Shown here piece after piece: positions 9,403 through 21,700 of a stretch of 27,569 nucleotides of DNA. Both the position numbers and the translations under genes were made by a program. Source of the stretch: Sperchopsis tessellata (lineage: Eukaryota > Arthropoda > Insecta > Coleoptera > Hydrophilidae); contig JAWQRN010000641.1 of the NCBI GenBank assembly GCA_033557685.1, positions 1-27,569 on the forward strand, given 5' to 3'. Under the pieces are notes generated by a model. It worked only from the letters and a program-made list of their open reading frames with translations, was not told where the DNA came from and did no database searches. Each line of letters begins with the position of its first letter. The stretch's first letter is position 1.

Positions 9403-11003
9403 AGTTATGGCAGATATTTCTTGTGGGAAAATGAAGGATAGTGAAACAGATCATGGTGAATGAAGTATCAGACGAGGAAGAACCATGTTCAGAAAACGAA
9501 GATCATCTAGAATATGCTTAACCATCTGATACTTCTAGTGAAAGTGAAGTTGCACCTACTCAGACAATGACATAAAAAAAATGGTCAAATAAGATACTCC
9601 AAGGAACCCTGTATGAATAGACATGGAAAATATTATCAGCATTATGCCAGGTTTGACAGAATTTTCTTGTTCAAGAATTACAAAGGAAGAGATCTCTAGT
9701 TTTCAATTATTTTTCCCACCTCCTGTAATGAAAACTATTTTGAAATATACCAATAATGAAGGTAAATGTGTCTGGCAATGATTGGACTGATATTGATGAC
9801 ACCGAAATGTTCGCATTTATTGGATTACTTTTGTTTTGGACTGATATTGATGACACCGAAATGTTCGCATTTATTGGATTACTTTTGTTAGCTGGAGTGT
9901 ATCAGTCAAATAATGAAGGTACCGAAAGTTTATGGGATTCTGAGAGAGGAAGACCCATATTTGTAGCAATCATGCCATTGAAAAAATTAGAAAATCTTTT
10001 GAGAGTAATAAGATTTGACAATAGGGACACTTGAAGCGAACGACTAATGCTAGACAAGTTTGCACCGATTCGTGAATTGTGGAGCCAATGGGTTGACATA
10101 TTGCCCAAACTTTATAATCCTCAAGATGTAATAGTCGAACGGCTGGTAGCATTCAGAGGATGTCCATTCCGGCAATACATACTGTCAAAACCAGCTATAT
10201 ATGGCAAAATATTTTGGGTTCTTTGTGATTCTGTTACTAGTTATGCCTGGAATATCCAACCATATACAGGCAAAGAAATAGGAACCATGCCTGAAAGAAA
10301 CCAAGGTATGCATATAGTCCTTGATTTGACAGCAGGTCTAAAAGGTCATAACGTGACAACAGATAATTACTTCACATCATATCAACTTGGACAAAAACTA
10401 CTAGAAAAACAAATCATTTTAATCGGAACTATATATAAAAATACGTCCGAATTACCATCAGAGGCAGACCTATATATTCTTCATTTTTTTGGTTTACTGA
10501 GGACACTACCCTCCTGTCTCATATCGCTAAAAAAAATAAGTCTGTGAATCTTCTCAGCACTCAGAAGTTAGTTATCACGAAGACAAAAAGCCACAAATAA
10601 TATAAGATTACAACAAATGAAAAGGTAGTGTAGATGATTGGATAAAGTTGTGTCATGTTATACTTGCAACAGAAAGACAAATAGATGGCCTCACATGCTA
10701 TTTAGTAATATGTTAGATATATCATAATGCTTTTATATATTATTTACATTGGTTAATCATGGCTGGAACGAAAGCTGCTTTGCTAAACGTCGACACTTAT
10801 TGGAGAATTTAGGTTTGCAGCTTACTACGCCCTATTAAAAAAATGAAAAATGTTACTAAGCACACCGTCAGCCATCCACTTCAACCAAATCCGAAGAAAA
10901 AAAATCGATATCAATTATGTCTCAAAACAGAAAATCACCATTAGTCTGTATAACTTGTAAAAAATTTGTATGTAAACAGCACTCAAACGATTATTCTATG
11001 TAA
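9403..11003 (+). pseudogene. piggyBac-family transposase pseudogene
   Basis: The family cuts and pastes DNA at TTAA with a DDD-type catalytic core. The N terminus (from about 9407, MADISCGKM) is acidic and broken by stops and frameshifts. From 9756 the reading is good: DDTEMFAFIGLLLLAGVYQS, LWDSERGRPIF, RVIRFDNRDT. An in-frame TGA then sits at 10032-10034, where relatives have Arg. Then DKFAPIRELWSQWV, AFRGCPFRQYILSKPAIYG, LCDSVTSYAWNIQPYTGK and TTDNYFTSYQLGQKLL. The aspartate normally found in the DE-Q-L motif before FRG is Val here (VIVERLVAF), while the second (TTDNYF) is kept. A frameshift near 10480 leads to FTEDTTLLSHIAKK, and the C terminus ends in a truncated zinc-binding segment, CITCKKFVCKQHSNDYSM, with stop at 11001-11003. 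Certainly inactive. A 54-bp in-frame duplication is listed separately. Confidence 0.88.
9784..9890 (+). repeat. 54-bp in-frame tandem duplication in the transposase pseudogene
   Basis: GGACTGATATTGATGACACC and the bases after it occur at 9784-9837 and again from 9838, virtually identical for over 50 bp. In translation, WTDIDDTEMFAFIGLLL appears twice. The near-identity suggests the duplication is more recent than the other damage to the gene. Confidence 0.93.
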
Positions 11004-11199
11004 CAATTAAATTAAAATTTAATTCTAATCTGTCATATGTACATATGTTCCTTGTATTAATTTTGTAAAATCGATATAAATTTGAAATAAATGCCTATAA
11101 AAAATAGAATTTATACTGAGTAAAGCAAAAATAACATATAAGCTCTTATAATACACTTAAGTAAAATAAATTATTGTCCATATATGAAATTTACTACTT

Positions 11200-11215
11200 G
11201 GGTCAAATTTGACCC
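11200..11215. repeat. 16-bp perfect palindrome at right end of piggyBac
   Basis: Same GGGTCAAATTTGACCC as at 9036-9051. The adjacent GAAGA mirrors TCTTC on the left, so the match between ends extends beyond the palindrome. Confidence 0.9.
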
Positions 11216-11489
11216 GAAGAATGTTAACATCAGTAATTTTGAGGATTTTATGAAGGTTAATAATAATTTTTAAAGCATAATGGCAGCAATTATGTATGTC
11301 TATAAACAGATATTAGATAATAAAATTTCATTCGAATGAATTTTATCAATACAATGATTTATTTGATAATTAACAATATACTATCGATAGTTCATTTAAT
11401 ACGATAGTGCCCATCACTACTTTAAACCCCTTTAGATCTTTTTTATTTTCTATTGAAGTGTAAATGTATTTTTACTCAAATATCATTAT

Positions 11490-12070
11490 AATCAATTCCT
11501 CTTCTACCCCTTATAATCTCCATTTCATTTACAAAATATCCGCCATTCCTGCCTGTACTGCCCTTATTCACTATTGGCCGAGTCACTACTACACTCCATG
11601 TTTTTTCTGGCTTTTCTCTTGGTCTTTCACCCTGTATTCTAACCTCCCATGTTCTTCTTGGTACTCTGTTCGTGGCCATACTACTGAGGTGTCCAAACCA
11701 CCGAAGTTGTCCTTCCTGTATCATCTCCTGCACTCCTCTCACATAACTCTCTGTCGAATGTCATCATTTTTTAGTCTATCACGTTAAGACACCTCTTCTA
11801 TCCGTCTCAGGACTACATGTCTGCAGCCTGTATCCTACTCGTTTGTCTCTCTGTTGCACCCATGACTCACTACCATACATCAACTTTGACTCATAAATTG
11901 CATTGTATGCAGAAAACTATGTTTTCCGACTTATCTCACCCCTGCTCAAAAACTTACCATTAAGGCATCCAAATAGACCTACTGCACTTTTCAGTCTACT
12001 GTTCACGTCACTCTCCATTGTCCCCACACCTTCTATCACTGATCCTAGATATTTAAAATTTAAATTTCTT
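11490..12070 (-). mobile_element. LINE 3' fragment (non-LTR retrotransposon C-terminal tail)
   Basis: Read on the - strand from about 12062: LNFKYLGSVIEGVGTMESDV, then LFGCLNGKF, then YESKLMYGSESWVQQRDKR. After a break come QEGQLRWFGHLSSMATNRVP, RRTWEVRIQGERPREKPEKTW and so on to about 11490. This is the usual order of the end of a LINE reverse transcriptase (Y-L-G, YG-E-W, RWFGH, P-K-W). Stops and frameshifts make it a pseudogene. The RT core is absent. It lies between piggyBac and the 3' end of DDX51. Confidence 0.8.
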
Positions 12071-12568
12071 CGTATAAAATGTTTACTTGTTTTTAAAATA
12101 TAGAACTATGAAAATGCTATATTTTCATCTATGATGATCTATGAACATAAAAAAGAAAAGACTCTTTAATTTGAAACTTATGGTGAGAAGTTACTTTAGA
12201 TTCTTCAATAGAAATACTGGGTTAAAAAGTTATAATTTCAAATAAAAAAAATTTAACAAAAATTTGCATTTCTTAAATACGTTAAAACAGTACACATGTA
12301 ATTTAATTAAAATAGGTACATCATTGTATATATTTTAGATCAGACAGTAAATTGAGTGTATTCCTTTAATCTTTAAAGAAATATTTGCAGCAGGAACATT
12401 TTGTAATAAATGTCACAGATTTTCTATATCTGAGATCTTTTAAGAGGTAGACTTCGACAAGTCTCAATATTTTTTTTAATGTTAAATAATTATTATTTCC
12501 ACAAGACAGTTTTTGAATTGTATACACCATAATCACGTGTCGTATTAGTGATATTCTCTTTGTGAATA
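12071..12568. other. 3' flank of DDX51, includes its 3' UTR
   Basis: AT-rich. No AATAAA on the - strand is visible near the DDX51 stop. ATTAAA variants on the - strand at 12475-12480 and about 12363-12368 are the best poly(A) candidates. No other gene seen. Confidence 0.5.
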
Positions 12569-12751
12569 TCACGTGCTACCAACAGAGTCTATACGTTTCC
12601 TTTTTTTGCCTTTTGATTTTACTCTTCTCTTGGCTGATTTAGATTTCTTTAGTTCATCCTCTTCTTCTTTCAACACAGTCTTCTTTAAATCAATCAGAGC
12701 TGTCTGGTACTGTTGCCCTAAAGATTCAAGTTCATCTTCTGATATTTTTAT
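12569..12751 (-). CDS. DDX51: DDX51 exon 8 (last, basic tail)
   Basis: Acceptor TTTTTTCAG, 60 codons, TGA at 12571-12569. Starts IKISEDELESLGQQYQTAL and ends in a Lys/Arg-rich tail. The + strand ORF of Ser/Phe runs at the same place is its antisense shadow. Confidence 0.9.
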   Translation of the reverse strand: MKISEDELESLGQQYQTALIDLKKTVLKEEEDELKKSKSAKRRVKSKGKKRKRIDSVGST

Positions 12752-15700
12752 CTGAAAAAATAAATAATAAATAAAAAGAACAAATTTAGTTAAATGAGTT
12801 ATTGATTTAATTTATTGATATTGTACAGAAAATAGAGATAATTAAATAAGTAAGTGTTAGAAAGCACAAATCTAAATTTTTGAATAATTCTATTAATTTG
12901 TGACATTACGTGCTAATATTTTATTAACAAAACAGAACCTTTAAATTTTGACAAAAGGTAGACATAAAACTCGTTAGATTACATATAATTCAAGATTAAA
13001 TACTGTCATACAATTCTGACTCAAAAGTAGACTCTTACCTCATCTAAGCTGGTTTTTCCTGCATGTTGCAATAAATTTTGGAATTTACTCAACTGAGTCT
13101 TGTGTAATAGTGTTACTGCTAGGCCTTGAACACCAGCCCGTGCTGTTCTTCCTGCTCTATGAATATAAGTTTTTATATATTTTGGAGCTGAATATGATAT
13201 GACACATGTCACTCCTGCCAAATCAATGCCGCGAGCCAATGCATCTGTACACACTAATCTGAAAAAAAAAATTAAAATAAAAATAGTGAACATTCGATTT
13301 TCCGGATCACTTGGGGTAAGCAGTGTCTGTTAAATGCGATTGTCTGTAAAATCTGAATGTTCGAAAATTGTGCCCGTATGAAATTAAGAGTACATTAAAT
13401 ATATTAAAGCAAACGGTAGGTGCTCGCTTACTATGACGAATGTGGACTGAAAAATAGCCGCGGGTAAATAATTTTATGCTCAGTAAACAATCGGGGATTA
13501 AACATTTATTTATAATTAATAATAGAAACCCTCAACTTTTTTCTACAACTAATTTTCCATGCACTAATTTTTTGTTTTTTTTTTGGTTATAATAAATAAT
13601 AATTTATATAAAAATATAATTAAATGTTCGCTTTAAAATGAGATATATGACATAAATATATGAATTCATATTATTTTAATTTAAACACAGGCCTGTTGGC
13701 ATATGCCTACTCTAATATCTAACGCAAATGTAATAAATTATCCCTCTTCGAGTTGAACTCAACGTGTTCCGAATGTTAAATAAATTTATGGCCTATTTAT
13801 AGGGAGCAAATTCTTCGTTTAGCACATACAATATTTATTTTAGTTTTTAATTTAATTTTGATTTTAGTAATTTTGATTCAGTTAAATTTAGTTGCACAAA
13901 TAAGTATTTTCTAAGCATATAAAACATTTGAGAGGCGAAATTCGCGTAATTTTTATTATACAATAGGTTAGAAAAATAATAGGAAATCATAGAAATGTAC
14001 ACATATTATTCCATCGGTGCTCTGAATCATATGCCCTTTTGTTCATGATACCGTGTTATAAATAGTGTCTTGTCTGTGAAATTATCACCATGTTTTTCCT
14101 AACATATGGCCTATTCGCTAAAATTTGTTAAAAATAACAGTTAATTAATTAATAAAAAAGCAAATCTTGGTTAAAAGCATTTTAAAATTAATAGGGTGTT
14201 AATTTTTATATATGACATAAGGACTGGACATTTTTAAATCCAAAGTCCGGAAAATCTAGGGTTCACTGTAGCAACAAAATAAATTAAAATATGTAGATAA
14301 TATACACGTTAACCAATTTCAATGTTTGTAACTATAGAAGTTTACAAATTTACTGGCCCAGACAATATTTCATCAACTGATGCAAGTCCTGGAAAACCTG
14401 AAGATATTCACAATATTAATACTTACATGTCAATTTCTCCTTTCGAGAACTTCTCAATTAAATTATTTCTGCATTTTCCCTCCAAATTAGATGAAACTTC
14501 TTCAATCTTCATTTGATCTTTAAACAATCCTTTCAAAAGAATAGCCAACCGATGGGCTGTGTCAACAGAATGAGCAAAAACCATAGTTTTTGTTAGTTTT
14601 TCCATTTTAATAAATTCATACAAAACTAAAGGTTTTAGGTCCATTGAGCAAACTATATACTTTTCTGTAAGTTCCTGAGGAGTTGTGTATTTTCCAATAA
14701 AGGTTTCGAGCTTTTCTTCACTTAATTGATTCGCCTCTGTGTTGTTAGCTTCTGATACTACGACAGATGTAAATAATTTTGGTTGAAACAATGAGAGTTT
14801 TTGCAGTTTTTCCGGATCCTGCGATAAAGTTGCAGAAAACAGTAACTTTTGAGGTGGTCTGTGTTTTTGCAATGTAAACAAATTTAAAACTTTTTGTGCT
14901 TGTGCAGTAGGCTCTAAAAATAAGAAAGTATAATTATTATTATTTGTTTAAAGTCAAGGTTCTTAGCCAAAACTAGCATACGAGTATTTACATTAATGTA
15001 AATATATACAGTTATTGCTAGTCATATTTTGAGAGATAAAATATCTGTATTTATTAATAATTTAAATTAAGTAAAATCTGTAGCTGACTGACTAAGTCAT
15101 GTCCATTTTGATCGAACATTGAAGATTAAGACAGATTTTTGCCTTTGGGTTTTAATATTTATAGATTGTTATTATTGTTCGTGAAAGGAAAGAGTCTAAA
15201 AAGAGGCAATCCTGCTCAGAATTGTGCCTAAATAATTGAAAGTTTGTAACAGTTCAATCATTTTCAAATTTTGTTTGCAATAGTTAGAAATTTTTGATTG
15301 AGAATTGAGTCATAGCCATTTTTGAAGAAATTATCTAGGTACATACTATTATTTAGAAATAGCAGTTTTGTTTAGTATTTTTTTATAATGCACTTCCAAA
15401 ATTTCATTTTGAAATTTATGGACTCCTGATTCAAATCTTTTCAAAATAAATTTAAATATTTTTAACCAATTTTGCACATGAAACTAATGTGACATAAGTC
15501 AGTCTAATTTTTCTCACTATGGATACCACTTTGGGAATCACAGTTATCAATTTACAAATCTGGGACTCGTATGTGACAATATGAATAATTGTGCAAAATA
15601 AAACATAGCCACTTACCATCTACACTAATATGTTTTTCTAAATGATATAGCCAATCATCTTGAACACTTTCCAATACTCTGTCAGCTTCATCAATTACTA

Positions 15701-18700
15701 AAAATTCTAGATTCTTCAAACAAAAACCTTTGGTATTTTTAATGTGGTCTACAAGTCGACCTGCTGTACAGACTAAAATGTCGACTTTACTTAAATAACC
15801 AAAAGCAGCATCTGAAAAAAATTATTATGAGAATTTATAAATCAAAAAAGAAAAAATAAATAAAATAAAATGAAAATATTTATATTAGAAACTTGATTAC
15901 ATTCAATTTCAATAGAAAGCAACTAAGTATATTTTTACATACAGAATTCAAAGATATTTCTAAAAGTGTCATTATGACTTCATCAGCACTGCTCCGTTAG
16001 TAATTAGCTCTTCCTGTCATATGATAGTTTTCTAATCTCTTATATATATAGGCCTAGGCAGACTTTTGCAGGCTAAGTGCCTATTCTAATTTTCACAATT
16101 AAGTAGAGCTAAAAATTTATTAAACGAGAAGCAAACTTTTTTAATTAAGAAGGATTAGGTTAAATCATAAATTCGTGCGTACATTTGAGACATTTTTAAA
16201 CAATGCAAATAAAACACATTTTACTATTATAATCAATGATATATTTGCTATTATTATTTATAACTTGCTGCCATCCTATTGACACGTTTTAAATTCCATC
16301 CATGTAAAAGGACACTGACTTTCATGCAAAAAAACTGGAAACTTTCTCGACTTCTTTAGTGTTTAATTTTTTTCCCAAACAAAATACTAGAAATAAAAGA
16401 ACATCATACAGGGCAGTATTTGGGGAAGTAAATGAGATGAGGCAGGAGGTTCTAATTAAATTCTTTGTTATGTTTTCCATGCCTAGTGAAGTTATCATGT
16501 TGGAATAAAACCTTTTTGATATTCGTCATTCATGGGCATATCTTAAGTAATGTTGAGTTTAAACGTGAAAGCTGTTGACAACAGACACCTGCATTAATCG
16601 TTTGATTAGATTCTAACAAGTCAAAGTGAATGACACCTTATATATCCCACCAAACTGTCAAAAAAATCTTTTTATGGGTGCAATCTACTCTTTGTTGTTG
16701 ATAAGGGCTACTTATCCTTATCTGTCCACTGTCTTTTTCTTGTGATATTATGATACAGTATCTATTTTTCATCACTTGTCACAATGTGATTTGAAAACGG
16801 CTCGTGTTTGGTTAAGTGGGTTAAGAAGTGCAGAAGTTTATTTGTTGTTGGCAATTGGCTTCTGATAGTTCGTGTGGCAGCCACTTTCCAAGCTTTAATA
16901 CTTTCCTATCTCTTTTCGGTGACGAAATACTATTCCATGAGATGAACGAAGCCTTTCTGCAATCTGATCTACCGTTAGTGCTAGCTCAGAATCCACAAGA
17001 CTATCTAGAGTATAGTTGTCTAAATTAACAAGGCACCCTAACTGTAACTTAAATTAGGTGAGGTAGCTCATTATAGATTATAAACCAAAATAGTAAGTAG
17101 TTGTCATTACAAAGTTCAACACACACTACAACTTTTAATTTCAAAAATCCTTTTACCTGCAGTAAAGCCATGCACATTTACACTACATATAGCTTAACCA
17201 CCAAGTACTTGCATGGTATGACAGTTTTCATGCAGAAATTCATTTAATTTTAGGTGCAATCTATGTATTTGTCTTTCAAGTTTTGTTTACGCCATGTTTC
17301 GGCAACTACCCTTTTGTTCCTACATATTGTGCTACCTAAATGTTTGAAACTTTATTAAATTAATTGTGACGTCAAACCCTTTATATACCTGCGATAAAGG
17401 TTTTTTCACAATATGAGAGGAACAATGGGGCCAATATTTGTTTGGGGTAACTCTGACTAAAAAGGACATACTTTTTTTTTGTTCAGTGTGGGAATTTCCA
17501 AGACACGCTGTAACAGGGAGAAGTTTTTTACCTCAAGAGGTTTTGGGTAAATGTGAATCGGCCTTCTACAAATAATACATATTGAATTCTCAAACAGAAC
17601 AGTTCTCATATACTAGCTCACAGTGTCATGTGTTTTTGGTCATACTGTTGAACAATTCAAATTCATTAAACTTTCAATAGAACATCTTTAATTCTCAAAC
17701 AAAACAGTTCATACAAACTAGCTCACAGTGACTGGAATTTTGGTCACACTGTTAAACAATTTAAATTCAATAAACTTTATATAAGTTTTTGTAGTTCGGG
17801 GACACGAAATTAATTGTATTCATGTATGTACCTTACAAACAATTATAAGTGTAAAATAAGTGTCGGAAACATTCAAATCCATCCTTTCCACATTCACAAT
17901 ACTTCCGTAATATAATGCCCGAGCTAGAGACATATGACAGGTTTTATGCAGAAATTCGTTTTATTTTAGGTGGAAGCTATGTATATGTCTTTCAAGTCTT
18001 GTTTCCTCCATGTTTCGGTAACATCTCTCCTATACCTGCATATTGTGTTGTCTAAGTGTTAGCAGCTTTATTTAATTGCATGTGACATCAAACCTTTTAT
18101 ATACCTGCGATATAGGTGTTTCCAAAACGTGATAGGAACAATGAGACCGATATATGTTAGTGTAACTACGACTGAAAAGGACAAACTTTTTTTTTCTTCA
18201 GTGTGGGTATTTCCAAGATGAGAAGAGGGAGGTTTTCTGCCTAAAGAGGTTCGAAGTAATTGGGAACCGGTCTTCTACAAATAGTACATCTTGAATTCCC
18301 AAACAGAACAGTTCTAATAAACTAGCTCAGTGTTCACGTATTTTTGGTCATACTCTTAAACAATTCAAATTCATTAAACTTTCAACAGAACATCCTGAAT
18401 TCCCAAACACAACAGTTCATACATACTAGCTCTCAATGTCGATGTAATTTTGGTCACACTGTCAAACAATTCAAATTCAGTACTTTTGTATACAATTTAT
18501 TTGTGTAAAATAAAAGATGGTGTAAAACATTCAAATCTATCCTATACCATTCACAATACTTTCCAATTACAATGCATGAGCGAGAGAAGCCCATACATAC
18601 ACATGCAGATATTGGAATTAAGGTAAGAGAAAAATTTACATACAAGAAATTTAGTCCTATTTATACAAGACAGAATCCATGCCAATATATTTACTCTTCA

Positions 18701-21700
18701 TATTGGTCCATCGAAGTAAACACTAACATACCCAACATTTTGCTCCTTTGACTTAATAATTACCAACATTTTAATTCTTCAAGTTTATAATGTATTTGGC
18801 GGATTTGGAGAGAGAACTGGAAAACGTGTAAGTTAGAGGAATAGTGTTATACCATCAAAAGATAAGAGCTCTTGCAATCGCAGATGACATTGTCTTGCTG
18901 GCCAACAAGCACAATGAAATGAAGGAGTTGCTAAAAACATTCGAGAAGTATTTGGGTGGAAAGGATTTGGATTTACATAGGAATAAATGAAAAATTATGA
19001 TATTGGATAGTGGAAGAACGGCACAATTGAAACAGTCAAACAGTATAAATACTTGAGATTCTATTTTGAGGAGACAATTGGCATAAAAACACATTCGAAG
19101 TATGTGACAAAGAAGGCCAAAGTTGCTATGTGTCAAATATGGGCAATTGGCAAGAGGAAGTTCAAGAATGACTGGAAAACTAGGTTAATGCTGTTCGATT
19201 CTGTATGTGCAGCTATTGTCTTGTATGCGGCTGAGGTCTGGGGCTTCAGGCTGAAGGAACAACTGGAGTAGGTGCAGATGCATTACATCAAGTGGATACT
19301 GGAACACTAAGCTACTTGATTCTGGCTGAGACGAACCGACACGAAATATATATCACTGCAGGGAAGAGCGCAATGAAATATGAGGAGAAGAAATGCATAT
19401 GAAAACAGATATGTAAAGTGTGCATGGATGGAAATACAAAGAGAGGACCATTACAATAGGTTTACTAAGTGGAACTTGGAAAGGAAATAATTTTGTAGAG
19501 AGGGAGGATATGCGGAGGAGGAATAGAAATATTGAGACGAAATTGACGGAATATGTTCGAGGAATTAACTAACAGAAAGCAACAAATTCAACATCAGTTG
19601 ATATATGATAAGATACAGGGTAACAATGTATACAGGAAAATTGCCAAGTACTTAGAAATCCCAAATTTTTTGAAAAATGCAAATATGGATCAGCACTGTG
19701 GCTCGTTTCAGGTATGGTAATGAGGAGAGATCGAGCTTGCGATGGCTAATATGGGAAGAAAAGGTGTGTAGGTTGTGAGAATATGGGCTTGAGACAATAG
19801 GATTGATTGATTGACAGAGTGTGCGAATACTAGGGATATACAGGATCAAAGGAGAATGGTGATGGGAGAAAATGGTGAGGGGCTCGAATGGATGAGAAAC
19901 ATATTATAGAGGAGAAATGTGGGGTGAGGGCATTGGAGAAGGGACATTAGGTTAGTTTGTAATTTTGAATGAATGTATTATTTGGAATGCCCACTATGTG
20001 ATACAAAATTCAAATTTTACAGTACAGAGCTTACTGAAGAATAATGTAGTGGTGATAAAAGAAATTGTCTCTGTGCTGAAGTAAAAATCTATTATTTTGA
20101 TTATGTTATAGGAAAGAATTCGATTAACATTTATTTTATATAACAATATAAGTTTAGTATATATCTTTAGATGTTGGGATGGTCTCCCTAAAATTGCTTC
20201 GCAGTCCAATGATTAACTGTGAATGGCGTCTTGCCCAAACATCTTTTACAAGCTTGCGTAAGCATATTATGAAATATAACGTACAATGTTGCAATTGAGT
20301 GATCATTCTGTTAATTGTAAATTTAATAAACATGAATTTTTCACATATGTAATATTATTTGATGCTTCTTGGGCTGTATGTAAAAGTTTACTTTTAATTT
20401 TCTAAGGTGTATGTAATTTCAGGTTAATTGGAATTAATAATATTGTTAAACAAGGATAATATTCCATGTCAAAACAATAGAATAGTTTTATTTGCAACAC
20501 ACAGAGTGAGCCAGCTGTAGCAATCATAATTTATATTTTGAAAAATTATTAAAAATATACATGTTACATACACATTTTAAAGGATTTTTTTTAAACGTAA
20601 TTTTTAAATATATAATGATGAACCAATAACATATACACAAATAAATGAAAAAGAAAAAATCTACCTAGAAAAATACAAACTTGTGAGGGAATGTCCACAT
20701 TTAACATAAAGCTTTTCGCAGGCAAGAGATTTAATTAAATTAAAGTGGTTTAATGCAAATTTTTCTAAACCTAATAAACTTCTTCCATTTAGAATACCAT
20801 TATAGAAAGTTAGTTATTAAATGCCTTACACATAAAATTTGAGCAGTATATAACTTAGTAGATGAAGAAGTTCATCAATGTATATCATAACTCTGTGTCC
20901 AATATAATGTATTATTTTGGTAAGATTACCCTGTTTGGTTCCGTTTATTGGGAAAGCCCATTTTCCCCTTCTACGCGGGAAATTAAAATGAGGCCACACC
21001 CATTCGACCAATAGCGTTCAAGTAATTGCGAAGTAAATTCAAATACTACGTTGTAAAAAATAGTATCTACCAAAATGTAATAGAACTTCAATGAACATAA
21101 TGTACATATGTGATATTTTTGCTAGACAATAATTACTCAGGTGTTATCTTGGAGGGGCACCTAGACTTGCTTAACATTTTTGGTCTATCGTAATTTGTTT
21201 CTAACACTCCCGAACTTTTTTAATCTAAGTTTTTAGCATAGCATTTGTGGTATTAAGGAACTTGGAAAGCATATATTTATCTTGGAGTGGTTTTCAACAC
21301 TTGCTTAACTTTTTTAACATAACGTTTCCAATCATTCCTTAACTTTTTTAACCTAAGTTATATGCACAGCAATTGTGACATTAATGTTAATTTACAATGT
21401 ATATACAATCTGAGTGAGCGTGCCTTAGAATCGTCCGGTGTAGGAATAACAAGCAGACCCAAACTGCAATATATCACAAATATTTTTTTTTAAGAAATTT
21501 TTTTTTTAACTTACTTTCATAAACAAGTTGCTTTTGCTCCATTGCGAACGAACTTTTTCCGGTGATCATTGATACATCAAGGCTTGTATCTTTAGTGTAG
21601 AATTTGAAAGTTTTGAAGACTTGAATCGCCAAATCTTGGGTTGGCAAGATGATAAGGGCTCTGATTTTCTTCACAGTATAATTCTTTAGAGCTTGAACAA

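Larger units (their letters stand above)
9016..11260 (+). mobile_element. Decayed piggyBac transposon bounded by TTAA
   Basis: TTAA at 9016-9019 and at 11257-11260 are the expected piggyBac target duplications. Just inside, the left end reads GCTTCATAA and the right end, reverse-complemented, reads CCTTCATAA. A second inverted match follows: TCTTCGGG plus TCAAATTTGACCC at 9031-9051, inverted at 11200-11220. On the right it sits about 24 bp further from the end, so one end has gained or lost sequence. A weaker copy of the palindrome lies at 9202-9216. The interior carries a broken transposase gene on the + strand. Confidence 0.85.

Noticed and set aside
9902..10152. Two - strand ORFs over the piggyBac transposase
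   Set aside because: Shadows of the + strand transposase, which has clear family motifs in the same place.
12573..12755. Ser/Phe-rich ORF on the + strand
   Set aside because: Exact antisense of DDX51 exon 8, whose Lys/Glu-rich codons read as Phe/Ser on the other strand.
18855..19136. 93-aa - strand ORF rich in hydrophobic residues
   Set aside because: Antisense of the LINE fragment with the IADD box; no membrane protein family recognised.
20826..21011. - strand ORF in a less AT-rich patch with TTTCCCGCG and ATTGG-like sequence, possibly a promoter or exon
   Set aside because: No conserved protein, no splice context consistent with DDX51, and these short motifs are too common to call a promoter.
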